Positions 1 through 7,508 of a DNA stretch of 64,000 nt are shown here, one piece after another. The notes below the pieces were generated by a model. It saw only the letters and a program-made list of their open reading frames with translations, ran no database searches and had not been told where the DNA came from. The stretch lies in assembly GCA_022360445.1 (NCBI GenBank), contig JAKSCV010000036.1, positions 124,001 to 188,000 of the forward strand. Direction: 5' to 3'. Both the position numbers and the translations under genes were made by a program. Source of the DNA: Gammaproteobacteria bacterium (GTDB lineage: Bacteria; Pseudomonadota; Gammaproteobacteria; UBA5861). Within the stretch, counting starts at the first letter, position 1. Each line of letters starts with the position of its first letter.

Positions 1-921
1 CGCCGTAACTTAGCCAACCTGGCCTTCTACCGGATGCTACTCGATATTGTCCGGTTTAACCGCGACATGAAACGCGCCCGGCTGCAGCTCGACAACCGGG
101 TTTCACTGGGTCAATACCTGGATCATAACGGCTACAGCCGCGATTTCGTTGAACACTACATCATTCCCATGGGTGCTGCCATCTGGTCGGCAACACACGC
201 TGCGATGCTGGAGTTCCCGCTGCGGTTTTTTTGCGATTTCTTCGACAACCACGGCCTGTTCAATATCGTCAATCAACCCCAGTGGCGCGTGATAAAAGGG
301 GGTTCTCGGGAGTACATCGCGCCGATGATTGCCCCGTTTCGCGAACGGGTGCATCTGAATCGCCCGGTCAAGGCGGTGCGGCGGACGGTCAGCGCGGTGG
401 AATTGCACTTCGCCGATGGCACCTCAGAGACCTTCGACGGGGTAGTGTTGGCCTGTCACAGTGATCAGGCTCTCGCCATGCTGCAGGATGCAACCGATAA
501 GGAGCGCGACACTCTCGGGCCCATCGAATATCAGGAAAACCTCGCGGTATTGCACACCGACACTTCCTTGTTGCCCAGCAGTCATCGTGCCTGGGCGGCC
601 TGGAATTACCATGTTTCGCCGAATCAGGCCCTGCCCCGACTGACCTATAACATGAATATTTTGCAGGGCCTGGCGTCTGAAGAAACTTACTGCGTGACCC
701 TCAATCACGACACCACGATCGACCCCGATCGCATCATCCGAAAAATTCAATACGCGCACCCGGTATTCAGCGCTGGCGCAGTTGAAGCGAAAAAACAGCA
801 AGCGCGTATCAACGGTATTCAACGGACCTGGTTTTGTGGTGCGTACTGGGGCAACGGTTTCCACGAAGATGGCGTCAACAGCGCACTGGCGGTCACAGAA
901 CAGTTTGGAATAAACCTATGA
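1..921 (+). CDS. FAD-dependent oxidoreductase (amine-oxidase-like), 5' truncated
   Basis: The reading frame is open from the first base of the window, so the N-terminal part with the FAD-binding Rossmann motif lies outside; 306 residues are visible. The sequence resembles the C-terminal two thirds of the predicted NAD/FAD-binding proteins of the COG2907 type, including a C-terminal FAD-contact stretch, CGAYWGNGFHEDGVNSAL. The stop overlaps the ATG of the DUF1365 gene (ATGA at 918-921), so it is in one operon with the next three genes. In related bacteria this gene accompanies cyclopropane-synthase-like methyltransferases, so a role in oxidising or desaturating membrane lipid acyl chains is an inference. 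The family call is firm; the substrate is not known. Confidence 0.85.
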   Translation, partial: RRNLANLAFYRMLLDIVRFNRDMKRARLQLDNRVSLGQYLDHNGYSRDFVEHYIIPMGAAIWSATHAAMLEFPLRFFCDFFDNHGLFNIVNQPQWRVIKGGSREYIAPMIAPFRERVHLNRPVKAVRRTVSAVELHFADGTSETFDGVVLACHSDQALAMLQDATDKERDTLGPIEYQENLAVLHTDTSLLPSSHRAWAAWNYHVSPNQALPRLTYNMNILQGLASEETYCVTLNHDTTIDPDRIIRKIQYAHPVFSAGAVEAKKQQARINGIQRTWFCGAYWGNGFHEDGVNSALAVTEQFGINL

Positions 922-1688
922 CGCAACTACAAAGTGCGCTCTACACGGGTAAGGTATACCACCGCCGTCTGCAACCCACCGAACATGCCTTCAGTTACCG
1001 CGTGCTCTTTTGGTACATCGATTTGGTGGAACTGGAAAGTGGCCAACTCAACACCCTGCTCAATGGTTGCCGATGGTGGTCACCCACGCGTTTTCATCGC
1101 AAAAACTACCATGGTGATGCCCGTGAATCGCTTCTGCAAGCCGTTGAACGAACGGTCATAGGCCACACCGGTCAGTCGGTTAGTGGTCCGGTGCGTGTGC
1201 TGACCCAACCCACTTATTGGGGCTATCACTTCAACCCGGTGAGCATCTATTTCTGTTTTGACAAGGCCGGTGCCCGGGTAGAAACGGTGGTGGCAGAAGT
1301 AACCAATACCCCCTGGGGCGAGCGCCATACCTACGTCTTGCCCCGGCCGAGTCACACAGATGGGCAAAACTGGTCGGTGGATTTCGACAAGGCGTTCCAT
1401 GTCTCGCCGTTCATGCCACTTGATCAGTCCTATCGTTGGCATTTCCAGGAGCCGGGAGCCGTATTGGCCAACCGGCTGACCAATCAGATGGCGGGCGAAA
1501 CGGTTTTTGAAGCCGGTATGAAGCTGCAGCGCCATCCACTCACGGCGCGTGAACGCAGCCAACAACTGCTACGAGAACCGGCCATGACCATCAAAACCAC
1601 TGTCGCCATCTATTTTGAGGCGCTGCGTCTGGCACTCAAGCGCGTGCCCGTTTATTCACATCCACAACCGAATACGAGGAATCACTGA
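918..1688 (+). CDS. DUF1365 family protein
   Basis: This encodes a 256-residue protein starting at the ATG that overlaps the previous stop; a longer upstream reading start is less likely because of this coupling. The N-terminus (ALYTGKVYHRRLQPTEHAF) and the central YWGYHFNPVSIYFCFD stretch are typical of the DUF1365 family. No catalytic role is established for the family that I can name. It is placed between the FAD oxidoreductase and the cyclopropane-type synthase, and its stop shares one base with the start of the latter, so it probably acts in the same membrane-lipid modification pathway (inference). Confidence 0.88.
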   Translation: MTQLQSALYTGKVYHRRLQPTEHAFSYRVLFWYIDLVELESGQLNTLLNGCRWWSPTRFHRKNYHGDARESLLQAVERTVIGHTGQSVSGPVRVLTQPTYWGYHFNPVSIYFCFDKAGARVETVVAEVTNTPWGERHTYVLPRPSHTDGQNWSVDFDKAFHVSPFMPLDQSYRWHFQEPGAVLANRLTNQMAGETVFEAGMKLQRHPLTARERSQQLLREPAMTIKTTVAIYFEALRLALKRVPVYSHPQPNTRNH

Positions 1689-2941
1689 TGTCTACGATCT
1701 CGTCTACGCCCACGGAAAAGCAGGGTTCACTGTTACAACGCTTGTGCCGGCGGGCACTGTTCGCTGGGTTCGAGCGGATCGAATACGGCCGTATCACCAT
1801 CACGGAAAATGGCGAAACCTTCCAGTTTGGAAAACTGCAGCGCGCATCCGATGCTGATGTGCGGATCTCCGTGTGGCAACCCAGCGGTTACCCGGCGCTC
1901 CTATTTCGAGGCACAATTGGCGCTGGCGAAACCTATGCCAATGGCGATTGGGATGCGGATGACCTGACCGGGTTAATCCAGATTTTCGCTGCCAACCAGG
2001 AGGCCATGTCAGCGATGGATGGTGCCGCCACCCGCGTAGCCCAGGCGATCGCACGCTGGACTCATTGGCTGAACCGCAATACCCGTTCGGGAAGCCGGCG
2101 CAACATCTCAGCTCATTATGATTTGGGCAATGATTTCTACGAACAGTTTCTCGACCCCACCATGAACTACTCCAGCGGGTACTTTATGGATGATGAAACC
2201 ACGCTGGAGGAGGCCTCGTTGGAGAAGCTTGACCGTATCTGTCGCAAACTGGCCTTGAAACCCAGTGATCACGTGCTGGAAATCGGCTGCGGTTGGGGCG
2301 GCTTTGCAGTGTATGCGGTGCAAACCACCGGGTGCCGGGTAACAGCAACGACCATTTCACAGGAGCAGTACGACTATACACGCGCACGGGTGGAAGCGGC
2401 CGGACTCAGTGATCGTGTGTCGGTGATTAAGCAGGATTATCGAGACCTGGAAGGCCAATACGACAAAATCGTCAGCGTGGAGATGATTGAGGCGGTGGGT
2501 CACCGATTTCATAAAACATTTTTCAAAAAATGTAACGAGCTGCTGAAGCCAGAGGGTGCGCTTTGTCTGCAAAGCATCACAATGCGAGATCAATTTCACG
2601 ACCGTGCGGTGAGGTCAGTCGATTTCATCAAAGCACACATTTTTCCCGGTGGCAGCTTGCCATGCACCGCCCGGCTCACTGACGTGGCCAAACGCTATAG
2701 TGATCTGCAGATCGTACATGTCGAGGACTTCTCGGATCACTATGCGCGCACGTTGCGCGAATGGCGCAAAACCTTTTTGCTCAATCAGTCCACCATTGAT
2801 CAGTTGGGCTATGACCTGCGTTTTCGGCGGCTTTGGGAGTATTACCTGTGCTATTGCGAGGGCGGCTTTCTTGAACGCACCATTGGCGTATCCCAGTGGG
2901 TCATGCACAAACCGCTGTGCCGCCATACCGTCGCTGTATAA
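1688..2941 (+). CDS. cfa: Cyclopropane-fatty-acyl-phospholipid synthase family methyltransferase
   Basis: This is a 417-residue SAM-dependent enzyme of the CFA synthase/mycolic acid cyclopropane family, which transfers a methylene or methyl group to the double bond of an unsaturated phospholipid acyl chain at the membrane. The SAM-binding motif VLEIGCGWGGFAVYAV lies in the middle, preceded by the family segments SAHYDLGNDFYEQFLDPTMNY and SSGYF. Its length matches the family. It starts at the ATG overlapping the DUF1365 stop (TGATG). Whether it makes cyclopropane or instead a methylated/furan-type fatty acid cannot be decided from the sequence; the oxidoreductase and DUF1365 neighbours leave the second option open. 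Confidence 0.93.
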   Translation: MSTISSTPTEKQGSLLQRLCRRALFAGFERIEYGRITITENGETFQFGKLQRASDADVRISVWQPSGYPALLFRGTIGAGETYANGDWDADDLTGLIQIFAANQEAMSAMDGAATRVAQAIARWTHWLNRNTRSGSRRNISAHYDLGNDFYEQFLDPTMNYSSGYFMDDETTLEEASLEKLDRICRKLALKPSDHVLEIGCGWGGFAVYAVQTTGCRVTATTISQEQYDYTRARVEAAGLSDRVSVIKQDYRDLEGQYDKIVSVEMIEAVGHRFHKTFFKKCNELLKPEGALCLQSITMRDQFHDRAVRSVDFIKAHIFPGGSLPCTARLTDVAKRYSDLQIVHVEDFSDHYARTLREWRKTFLLNQSTIDQLGYDLRFRRLWEYYLCYCEGGFLERTIGVSQWVMHKPLCRHTVAV

Positions 2942-2976
2942 AGTCAATTTTGCTGTCAGACGATAGGAAACAAACG

Positions 2977-3525
2977 ATGAAACACAACGCTCGGATTGTG
3001 GTGGCCTTTGTCCATTTTCAACTGATCTGGTGGACCTGTGTCTGGGGCGCGGCCTGGGGTCTCGGGGGCGCTGCGACGGTTTTTGCCCTGGCGTTGATGA
3101 TTCATCATTTCTATTTGTCGGAAAACCGCTGGGTGGACGCACAACTTCTCGTAGCTAGCGTTGGAATAGGACTAACAGTCGATAGCCTGCTGGCCTTGCT
3201 GGGCGCCTACCAGTTTGGTGAAAACACGTATAACACACCCATACCGCCGGTATGGTTGCTGGCGATCTGGGGTGCCTTCGGTTTGACCTACCGTTATCTG
3301 CTCGGATGGCTCAGGGGGCGCTATCTGATTGCCGCCGCGCTGGGCGCGGTGTTCGGCCCATTCACCTATGTTATGGGCGCTGAAAGTGGAGCCATGTGGG
3401 TATCGGTCGAACCGGGCCATCTAGTGCTGATGGCCTTGGCCTGGCTGTTGGTGCTCCCGGTTATGGATGCACTCCATCGGTGGATCGTTCCGTCGGCGGC
3501 ACAACCCGGCATCCACACTGGGTGA
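2977..3525 (+). CDS. DUF2878 family inner-membrane protein
   Basis: This encodes a 182-residue protein starting at ATG 2977, which follows an AGGAAA-like ribosome binding site. An upstream in-frame start would overlap the cfa gene by 46 nt and is rejected. The product is almost wholly hydrophobic with about five membrane segments and a conserved-looking ENRWVDAQL loop. It matches the DUF2878 family, which is regularly found beside cfa/DUF1365 genes. Its function is unknown; it may be a membrane partner of the lipid-modifying enzymes. Confidence 0.8.
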   Translation: MKHNARIVVAFVHFQLIWWTCVWGAAWGLGGAATVFALALMIHHFYLSENRWVDAQLLVASVGIGLTVDSLLALLGAYQFGENTYNTPIPPVWLLAIWGAFGLTYRYLLGWLRGRYLIAAALGAVFGPFTYVMGAESGAMWVSVEPGHLVLMALAWLLVLPVMDALHRWIVPSAAQPGIHTG

Positions 3526-3552
3526 TTTGCCGATAACTCGAAGGAGCAACTC

Positions 3553-4947
3553 ATGACGCAACTGGTTTGGTTTCGATCCGATTTACGGGTGCATGATCAT
3601 GCTGCACTTAGCCATGCATGCCAACGGGGAGAGTCTGTCATTGCACTGGCCTGTATCTGTTCGCAACAATCGTTGGAGGCTGGGGAAAGTTCGGCCAAGC
3701 AGTCGTTGTGGCGCCGTGGGCTCTCAGTGTTGCGGTCAAGCCTTGAGAAATTCAACATACCGCTGAAAATCATCGTCCATGATGAGTCTGCCTCGTTACC
3801 CGATCAGATTCTGTCACTGTGTGAGGCGTTGGAAGTCAGCCACATACATTTTCACCATCGCTACGAGTGGCGTGAGCGTAAGTTGGCCCATGCGGTTAAA
3901 AAAACAGCCCTGGCGCGAAATGTACTCGCCATCGGGTATCACGACCAAGTTATTCACCCGCCCGGTTCGCTGACCACCGGGAAGGGCGGTTACTACAGCA
4001 TGTTCACTCCGTTTAAACGGGCCTGGTACCGTGAACTGACACCGGATGCCTGGCAAACTTGGCCCGCCCCAACACCACAAAGCAAAACAAACATCACTGC
4101 TGATCGCATACCTGATCCGTGGTTTCCAGCGAAAGGTTGTCATGATGATCTGTGGCCCGCGGGGGAAGATGTCGCGCAGCAACGCCTTGCCGGATTCCTT
4201 GAGGACTCGTTGGAATATTATGGCAGTGAACGCGATTTTCCTGCGCTGGATGGGACCAGCCAGCTGTCTCCCTACCTTAATGTGGGACTTATCAGTGTGC
4301 GCCAATGCTTGGACGTAATTGCTTTTCACCAGGGCGGGCATATTCCTGATGCCAAAACTGGTGCCGGTAGCTGGGTAAACGAACTGATTTGGCGTGAATT
4401 TTACCGTCATGTTTGGGTTGGATTCCCGCACGTAACTCAGGGACAACCCTTTAAACAACATTATGACGGATTGCTCTGGCGCAATGCCCCTGAAGAGTTT
4501 CAGCGTTGGTGCGATGGTCGTACCGGCTATCCGCTGGTAGACGCGGCAATGAGACAGCTCAATAGCACCGGGTGGATGCACAATCGCCTGCGCATGGTGA
4601 CAGCCATGTTTCTCTGCAAACATCTATTGATCGACTGGCGCTGGGGCGAACGCTATTTCATGTCGCACTTGGTGGATGGTGATGAGGCCGCCAACAACGG
4701 CGGTTGGCAGTGGTGCGCCTCAACGGGCACAGACGCCGCGCCTTACTTTCGTATTTTCAACCCCATTGCACAGTCACAGCGTTTTGACCCTAAAGGTGAA
4801 TTCATCCGCCGATGGCTGCCGCCACTGCAAGATCTGGATGACAAGCGAATCCACGAACCCTGGAAACATGCAGTGGACGATTATCCCGCTCCCATCGTCG
4901 ACCACAAAGCGGCCCGTCTGCGCGCATTGGATTTTTATAAGGCTTAG
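3553..4947 (+). CDS. phrB: Deoxyribodipyrimidine photolyase (CPD class I)
   Basis: This is a 464-residue FAD enzyme that uses blue light to split cyclobutane pyrimidine dimers in DNA. The N-terminal antenna domain begins MTQLVWFRSDLRVHDH. The C-terminal FAD-binding domain contains WVNELIWREFYRHV, the DAAMRQLNSTGWMHNRLRM segment and NNGGWQWCAS, all hallmark photolyase sequences. The length matches E. coli PhrB. It is the last gene of the + strand lipid-modification set, with a GGAG ribosome binding site before its ATG. Its association with that set fits a shared response to light or singlet oxygen. It converges on the hydrogenase protease gene with only 4 nt between them. Confidence 0.95.
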   Translation: MTQLVWFRSDLRVHDHAALSHACQRGESVIALACICSQQSLEAGESSAKQSLWRRGLSVLRSSLEKFNIPLKIIVHDESASLPDQILSLCEALEVSHIHFHHRYEWRERKLAHAVKKTALARNVLAIGYHDQVIHPPGSLTTGKGGYYSMFTPFKRAWYRELTPDAWQTWPAPTPQSKTNITADRIPDPWFPAKGCHDDLWPAGEDVAQQRLAGFLEDSLEYYGSERDFPALDGTSQLSPYLNVGLISVRQCLDVIAFHQGGHIPDAKTGAGSWVNELIWREFYRHVWVGFPHVTQGQPFKQHYDGLLWRNAPEEFQRWCDGRTGYPLVDAAMRQLNSTGWMHNRLRMVTAMFLCKHLLIDWRWGERYFMSHLVDGDEAANNGGWQWCASTGTDAAPYFRIFNPIAQSQRFDPKGEFIRRWLPPLQDLDDKRIHEPWKHAVDDYPAPIVDHKAARLRALDFYKA

Positions 4948-4951
4948 CCTT

Positions 4952-5404
4952 TCATTTCAGGCGGGAGAGTAGGTTTTGAAGGGAGCTTACATACTGTGGC
5001 AATGTGTGCTGAATCGACGCTGAAAAAACGTCACCGGTCTGAAACTGCTCGCCTTCAATGCCGACAAAATAGCCGTCTGGCAGGGTGCGTCCCAGTGCTT
5101 GTGCGAGGCTGAGTACTTCCGTTGGACCAAAGCCGTGTGAAGAGGTTTGTGGAGACGAGGCCAATCGCTGGGTGAGTTTGGACAGGGATAGGGTTGTGAT
5201 GGTGCCTGGTTTTCCGGAGCCTTGCACGACGTCCAGCAGGATGACGGGTTCGTTGCCGTCCAGTAAGTCCAACAGGCCGGTGCCCGGCCGACCGGCAAAG
5301 ATGATTTCGGGCGGCGGAGTGGCATCGAGGGTTAGCTGTTCAGCAGCAGCAATGGCGGCACCGTCGTCACCGGCGTTGCGGTTGCCCAGTGCGATGATCT
5401 TCAC
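4952..5404 (-). CDS. [NiFe] hydrogenase maturation protease (HycI/HoxW-like)
   Basis: This encodes a 150-residue endopeptidase that removes the C-terminal extension of the hydrogenase large subunit after nickel insertion. The start is a GTG at 5404 that overlaps the large-subunit stop (GTGA); the frame is open further upstream, but MKIIALGNRNAGDDGAA is the canonical N-terminus. The GNRNAGDD motif supplies the first metal-binding acidic residue, VILLDVVQGSG the second, and SHGFGPTEVL the histidine region. It is the last gene of the operon. The large subunit does carry the matching cleavable tail. Confidence 0.92.
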   Translation of the reverse strand: MKIIALGNRNAGDDGAAIAAAEQLTLDATPPPEIIFAGRPGTGLLDLLDGNEPVILLDVVQGSGKPGTITTLSLSKLTQRLASSPQTSSHGFGPTEVLSLAQALGRTLPDGYFVGIEGEQFQTGDVFSASIQHTLPQYVSSLQNLLSRLK

Positions 5405-6723
5405 GATGGTGCGTTGACGTTTTCGATATTCAGTTTGAGGAAGTGTGTGGCGCAGGAGATGCACGGGTCGTAGGCGCGGATCAGTTGCTCGCACAGGTGG
5501 GTGGCGTCATTGTGAGCCAATGCCATTAACTGCGGGGCGATGGATACCAGGTCCGCTTCGATCTGCGCCTGATTTTGCGAGGTTGGCGGCACAATATCGG
5601 CGTGTTTGATTAAGCCGTCTTCGCCCATTTGATAGCGGTGTACGAGCAGGCCGCGGGGTGCTTCGGTGGCGCCGCAGGCAGTGGCTGCCCGAGGTGAGTA
5701 ATCACTGAAAGCCGCTTCCGGCTGGGTGTAGGCGTCGATGAGGTCGAGGGCTTCAGCCAGCGCATGAACCAGTTCCACGGCACGCACAACGATGGACTGG
5801 TACGGGTTGTGAACGGGCAAGGATAAACCGGATTTTGCCAGCGCAGTGCGCGCTGTGGGATGCAGCCGTTCGTGGTGTCGATTCAACCGCGCCATCGGCC
5901 CGCACAGATAGGTTTGACCGTCGCGCAGGTGGGATTGCAGCGCCGTGGAGTGTGCCACATGCGTTTCCTGTGAATGGTCGAAAAATTCTTCTACCGGAAA
6001 ACGGCCCGATCCACTGACGTGAATGGCATCGCCCCATTCCAGCGGGTATTGGTCGTGGTCCAGGCAAACAAATGTGTAGGCCTGATTGAAGTCGGGAAAC
6101 GTCAGCGCAGCGGTCCAGGTGACCGTGTCGATGGCGTCTTGTAAGGCGTTGGCGAGGTCATCGCGCAGTGCGTTGAGGGCGCTGGCGCGGGGCGTGGTGG
6201 TAAAACCGCCGACGCGGATGCTGATGGGGTGAATGGCGCGCCCACCGAGGCATTCGATCAAAGCATTGCCCGCTTTTTTCATTTTGAGCCCGCGTTCGAC
6301 AAGGTCTTTGTGATCGACCGCCATGGCCATTGCGCTGTCGTAGCCGAGAAAATCGGGTGCGTGGAGGAGGAACACGTGCAGGGCGTGGCTTTCGATCCAT
6401 TCACCGCAATACAACAGCCGGCGCAGCGCTCGAATGGCGGACGAGGGTGTGACGCCGAGTCCATTCTCCAAGGCTCGCACGGCGCTCATTTGATAGGCGA
6501 CAGGGCAGATGCCGCAGATGCGGGCGACGATATCGGGGACTTCTTCAATGGCGCGGTCCCGCAAGAAGGCTTCGAAGTAGCGCGGGGCTTCGAAAATGTT
6601 CAGTTTCGATTCGATCACCTGGTTGTCTTTGACCTTGAGGTGAAAGCGGCCTTCACCCTCGACGCGGGTGAGCAAGTCAACTTTGTAGGTTTTTTCCCCG
6701 GAAACGGTGTGCTCATCACTCAT
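5401..6723 (-). CDS. hyhL: [NiFe] hydrogenase large (catalytic) subunit, group 3b-like
   Basis: This is the 440-residue subunit that carries the Ni-Fe(CN)2CO active site. The start at ATG 6723 overlaps the small-subunit stop by 8 nt; a longer upstream frame is ignored. Residues 20-25 are RVEGEG, the N-terminal metal-ligand motif is ICGIC (C70, C73), and the C-terminal motif is DPCISCATH (C421, C424, H427). It is followed by a 13-residue tail that the maturation protease is expected to remove after H427. The compact length and gene order fit cytoplasmic, NAD(P)-coupled group 3 enzymes, closest to the group 3b (Hyh/sulfhydrogenase-type) arrangement. No Hyp maturation genes lie in the window, so they must be elsewhere. 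Confidence 0.95.
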   Translation of the reverse strand: MSDEHTVSGEKTYKVDLLTRVEGEGRFHLKVKDNQVIESKLNIFEAPRYFEAFLRDRAIEEVPDIVARICGICPVAYQMSAVRALENGLGVTPSSAIRALRRLLYCGEWIESHALHVFLLHAPDFLGYDSAMAMAVDHKDLVERGLKMKKAGNALIECLGGRAIHPISIRVGGFTTTPRASALNALRDDLANALQDAIDTVTWTAALTFPDFNQAYTFVCLDHDQYPLEWGDAIHVSGSGRFPVEEFFDHSQETHVAHSTALQSHLRDGQTYLCGPMARLNRHHERLHPTARTALAKSGLSLPVHNPYQSIVVRAVELVHALAEALDLIDAYTQPEAAFSDYSPRAATACGATEAPRGLLVHRYQMGEDGLIKHADIVPPTSQNQAQIEADLVSIAPQLMALAHNDATHLCEQLIRAYDPCISCATHFLKLNIENVNAPS

Positions 6724-7507
6724 GACGTTGGCTCTCTTCGCGAAACGCTTCGGACTCGGCGGTGAACAGGCGGAAAGCGCGTTTGATGGCCTCGTCGCTT
6801 TGTCCGTTCGTGAGCATCTGTGCCGCCAACGGCGCAGTCGCGGCGGACTCCTTTGGGCCATAGCAGCCAAAACAACCGCGATTGAATGCCGGGCAAATAG
6901 CCCCACAGCCGGCGTGCGTCACCGGGCCGAGGCAAGGCATCTGCTGCGTGACGGCGACGCACACGATGTCGTTGCGTTTGCATTCGAAACACACACTTTC
7001 GTTTTTGATTGCAGGCGTTCGGCCGCGCAAGCAGGCTGTGATCAGTTCCAGCAATTGTTGTTTATTGATCGGGCAGCCGCGCAGCTCAAAATCCACCGGC
7101 ACGTGATTGGCGACCGGCGTTGAGGTGGCGAGGCTGGAAATGTACTCCGGTTGGGCGTAAACGATGCGGCGGTAGTCGTCGTGGTCACCGAAATTACGCA
7201 GTGCTTGTATGCCGCCGCTGGTGGCGCAGGCGCCGATGGTTAATAGAACGGTGCTGTTGCGGCGAATGGCCTGGACTTCGTCCTGTTGTTCGGGCGTCGA
7301 GACCGAACCTTCGATGATGGCGACATCAAACGGGCCGCTCGGCTGCCCAGGTGAGGTCGCTTCGGGAAAGTGCACAATATCGATTTGTTCCCCCAGTAAC
7401 AGTAATTCGTCTTCGCAATCGAGCAGGGTGAGTTGGCAGCCGTCGCAGGAGGCCAGTTTGAATACGCCGAGTCGTGGTCGCGGGGAGTGGGTCGGGGTGT
7501 CAGGCAT
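6716..7507 (-). CDS. hyhS: [NiFe] hydrogenase small subunit, group 3b-like
   Basis: This is a 263-residue iron-sulfur subunit that passes electrons from the active site to the flavin subunit. The ATG at 7507 follows the previous stop by 1 nt; the frame is open upstream but that would overlap the neighbour. Proximal-cluster ligands are in CDGC (C21, C24), IGACATSGG and RGCPINKQQ. Two further cysteine groups, CFECKRNDIVC and CLGP...GCGAICPAFNRGCFGC, indicate two more 4Fe-4S clusters. There is no twin-arginine signal peptide, so the enzyme stays in the cytoplasm. It is in the same operon as the large subunit and the fused electron-transfer subunit. Confidence 0.94.
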   Translation of the reverse strand: MPDTPTHSPRPRLGVFKLASCDGCQLTLLDCEDELLLLGEQIDIVHFPEATSPGQPSGPFDVAIIEGSVSTPEQQDEVQAIRRNSTVLLTIGACATSGGIQALRNFGDHDDYRRIVYAQPEYISSLATSTPVANHVPVDFELRGCPINKQQLLELITACLRGRTPAIKNESVCFECKRNDIVCVAVTQQMPCLGPVTHAGCGAICPAFNRGCFGCYGPKESAATAPLAAQMLTNGQSDEAIKRAFRLFTAESEAFREESQRHE

Positions 7508-7508
7508 G

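Noticed and set aside
6229-6765. Long plus-strand frame across the hydrogenase large subunit
   Set aside because: It is the antisense shadow of a GC-rich, clearly coding gene; the minus strand has all hydrogenase motifs.
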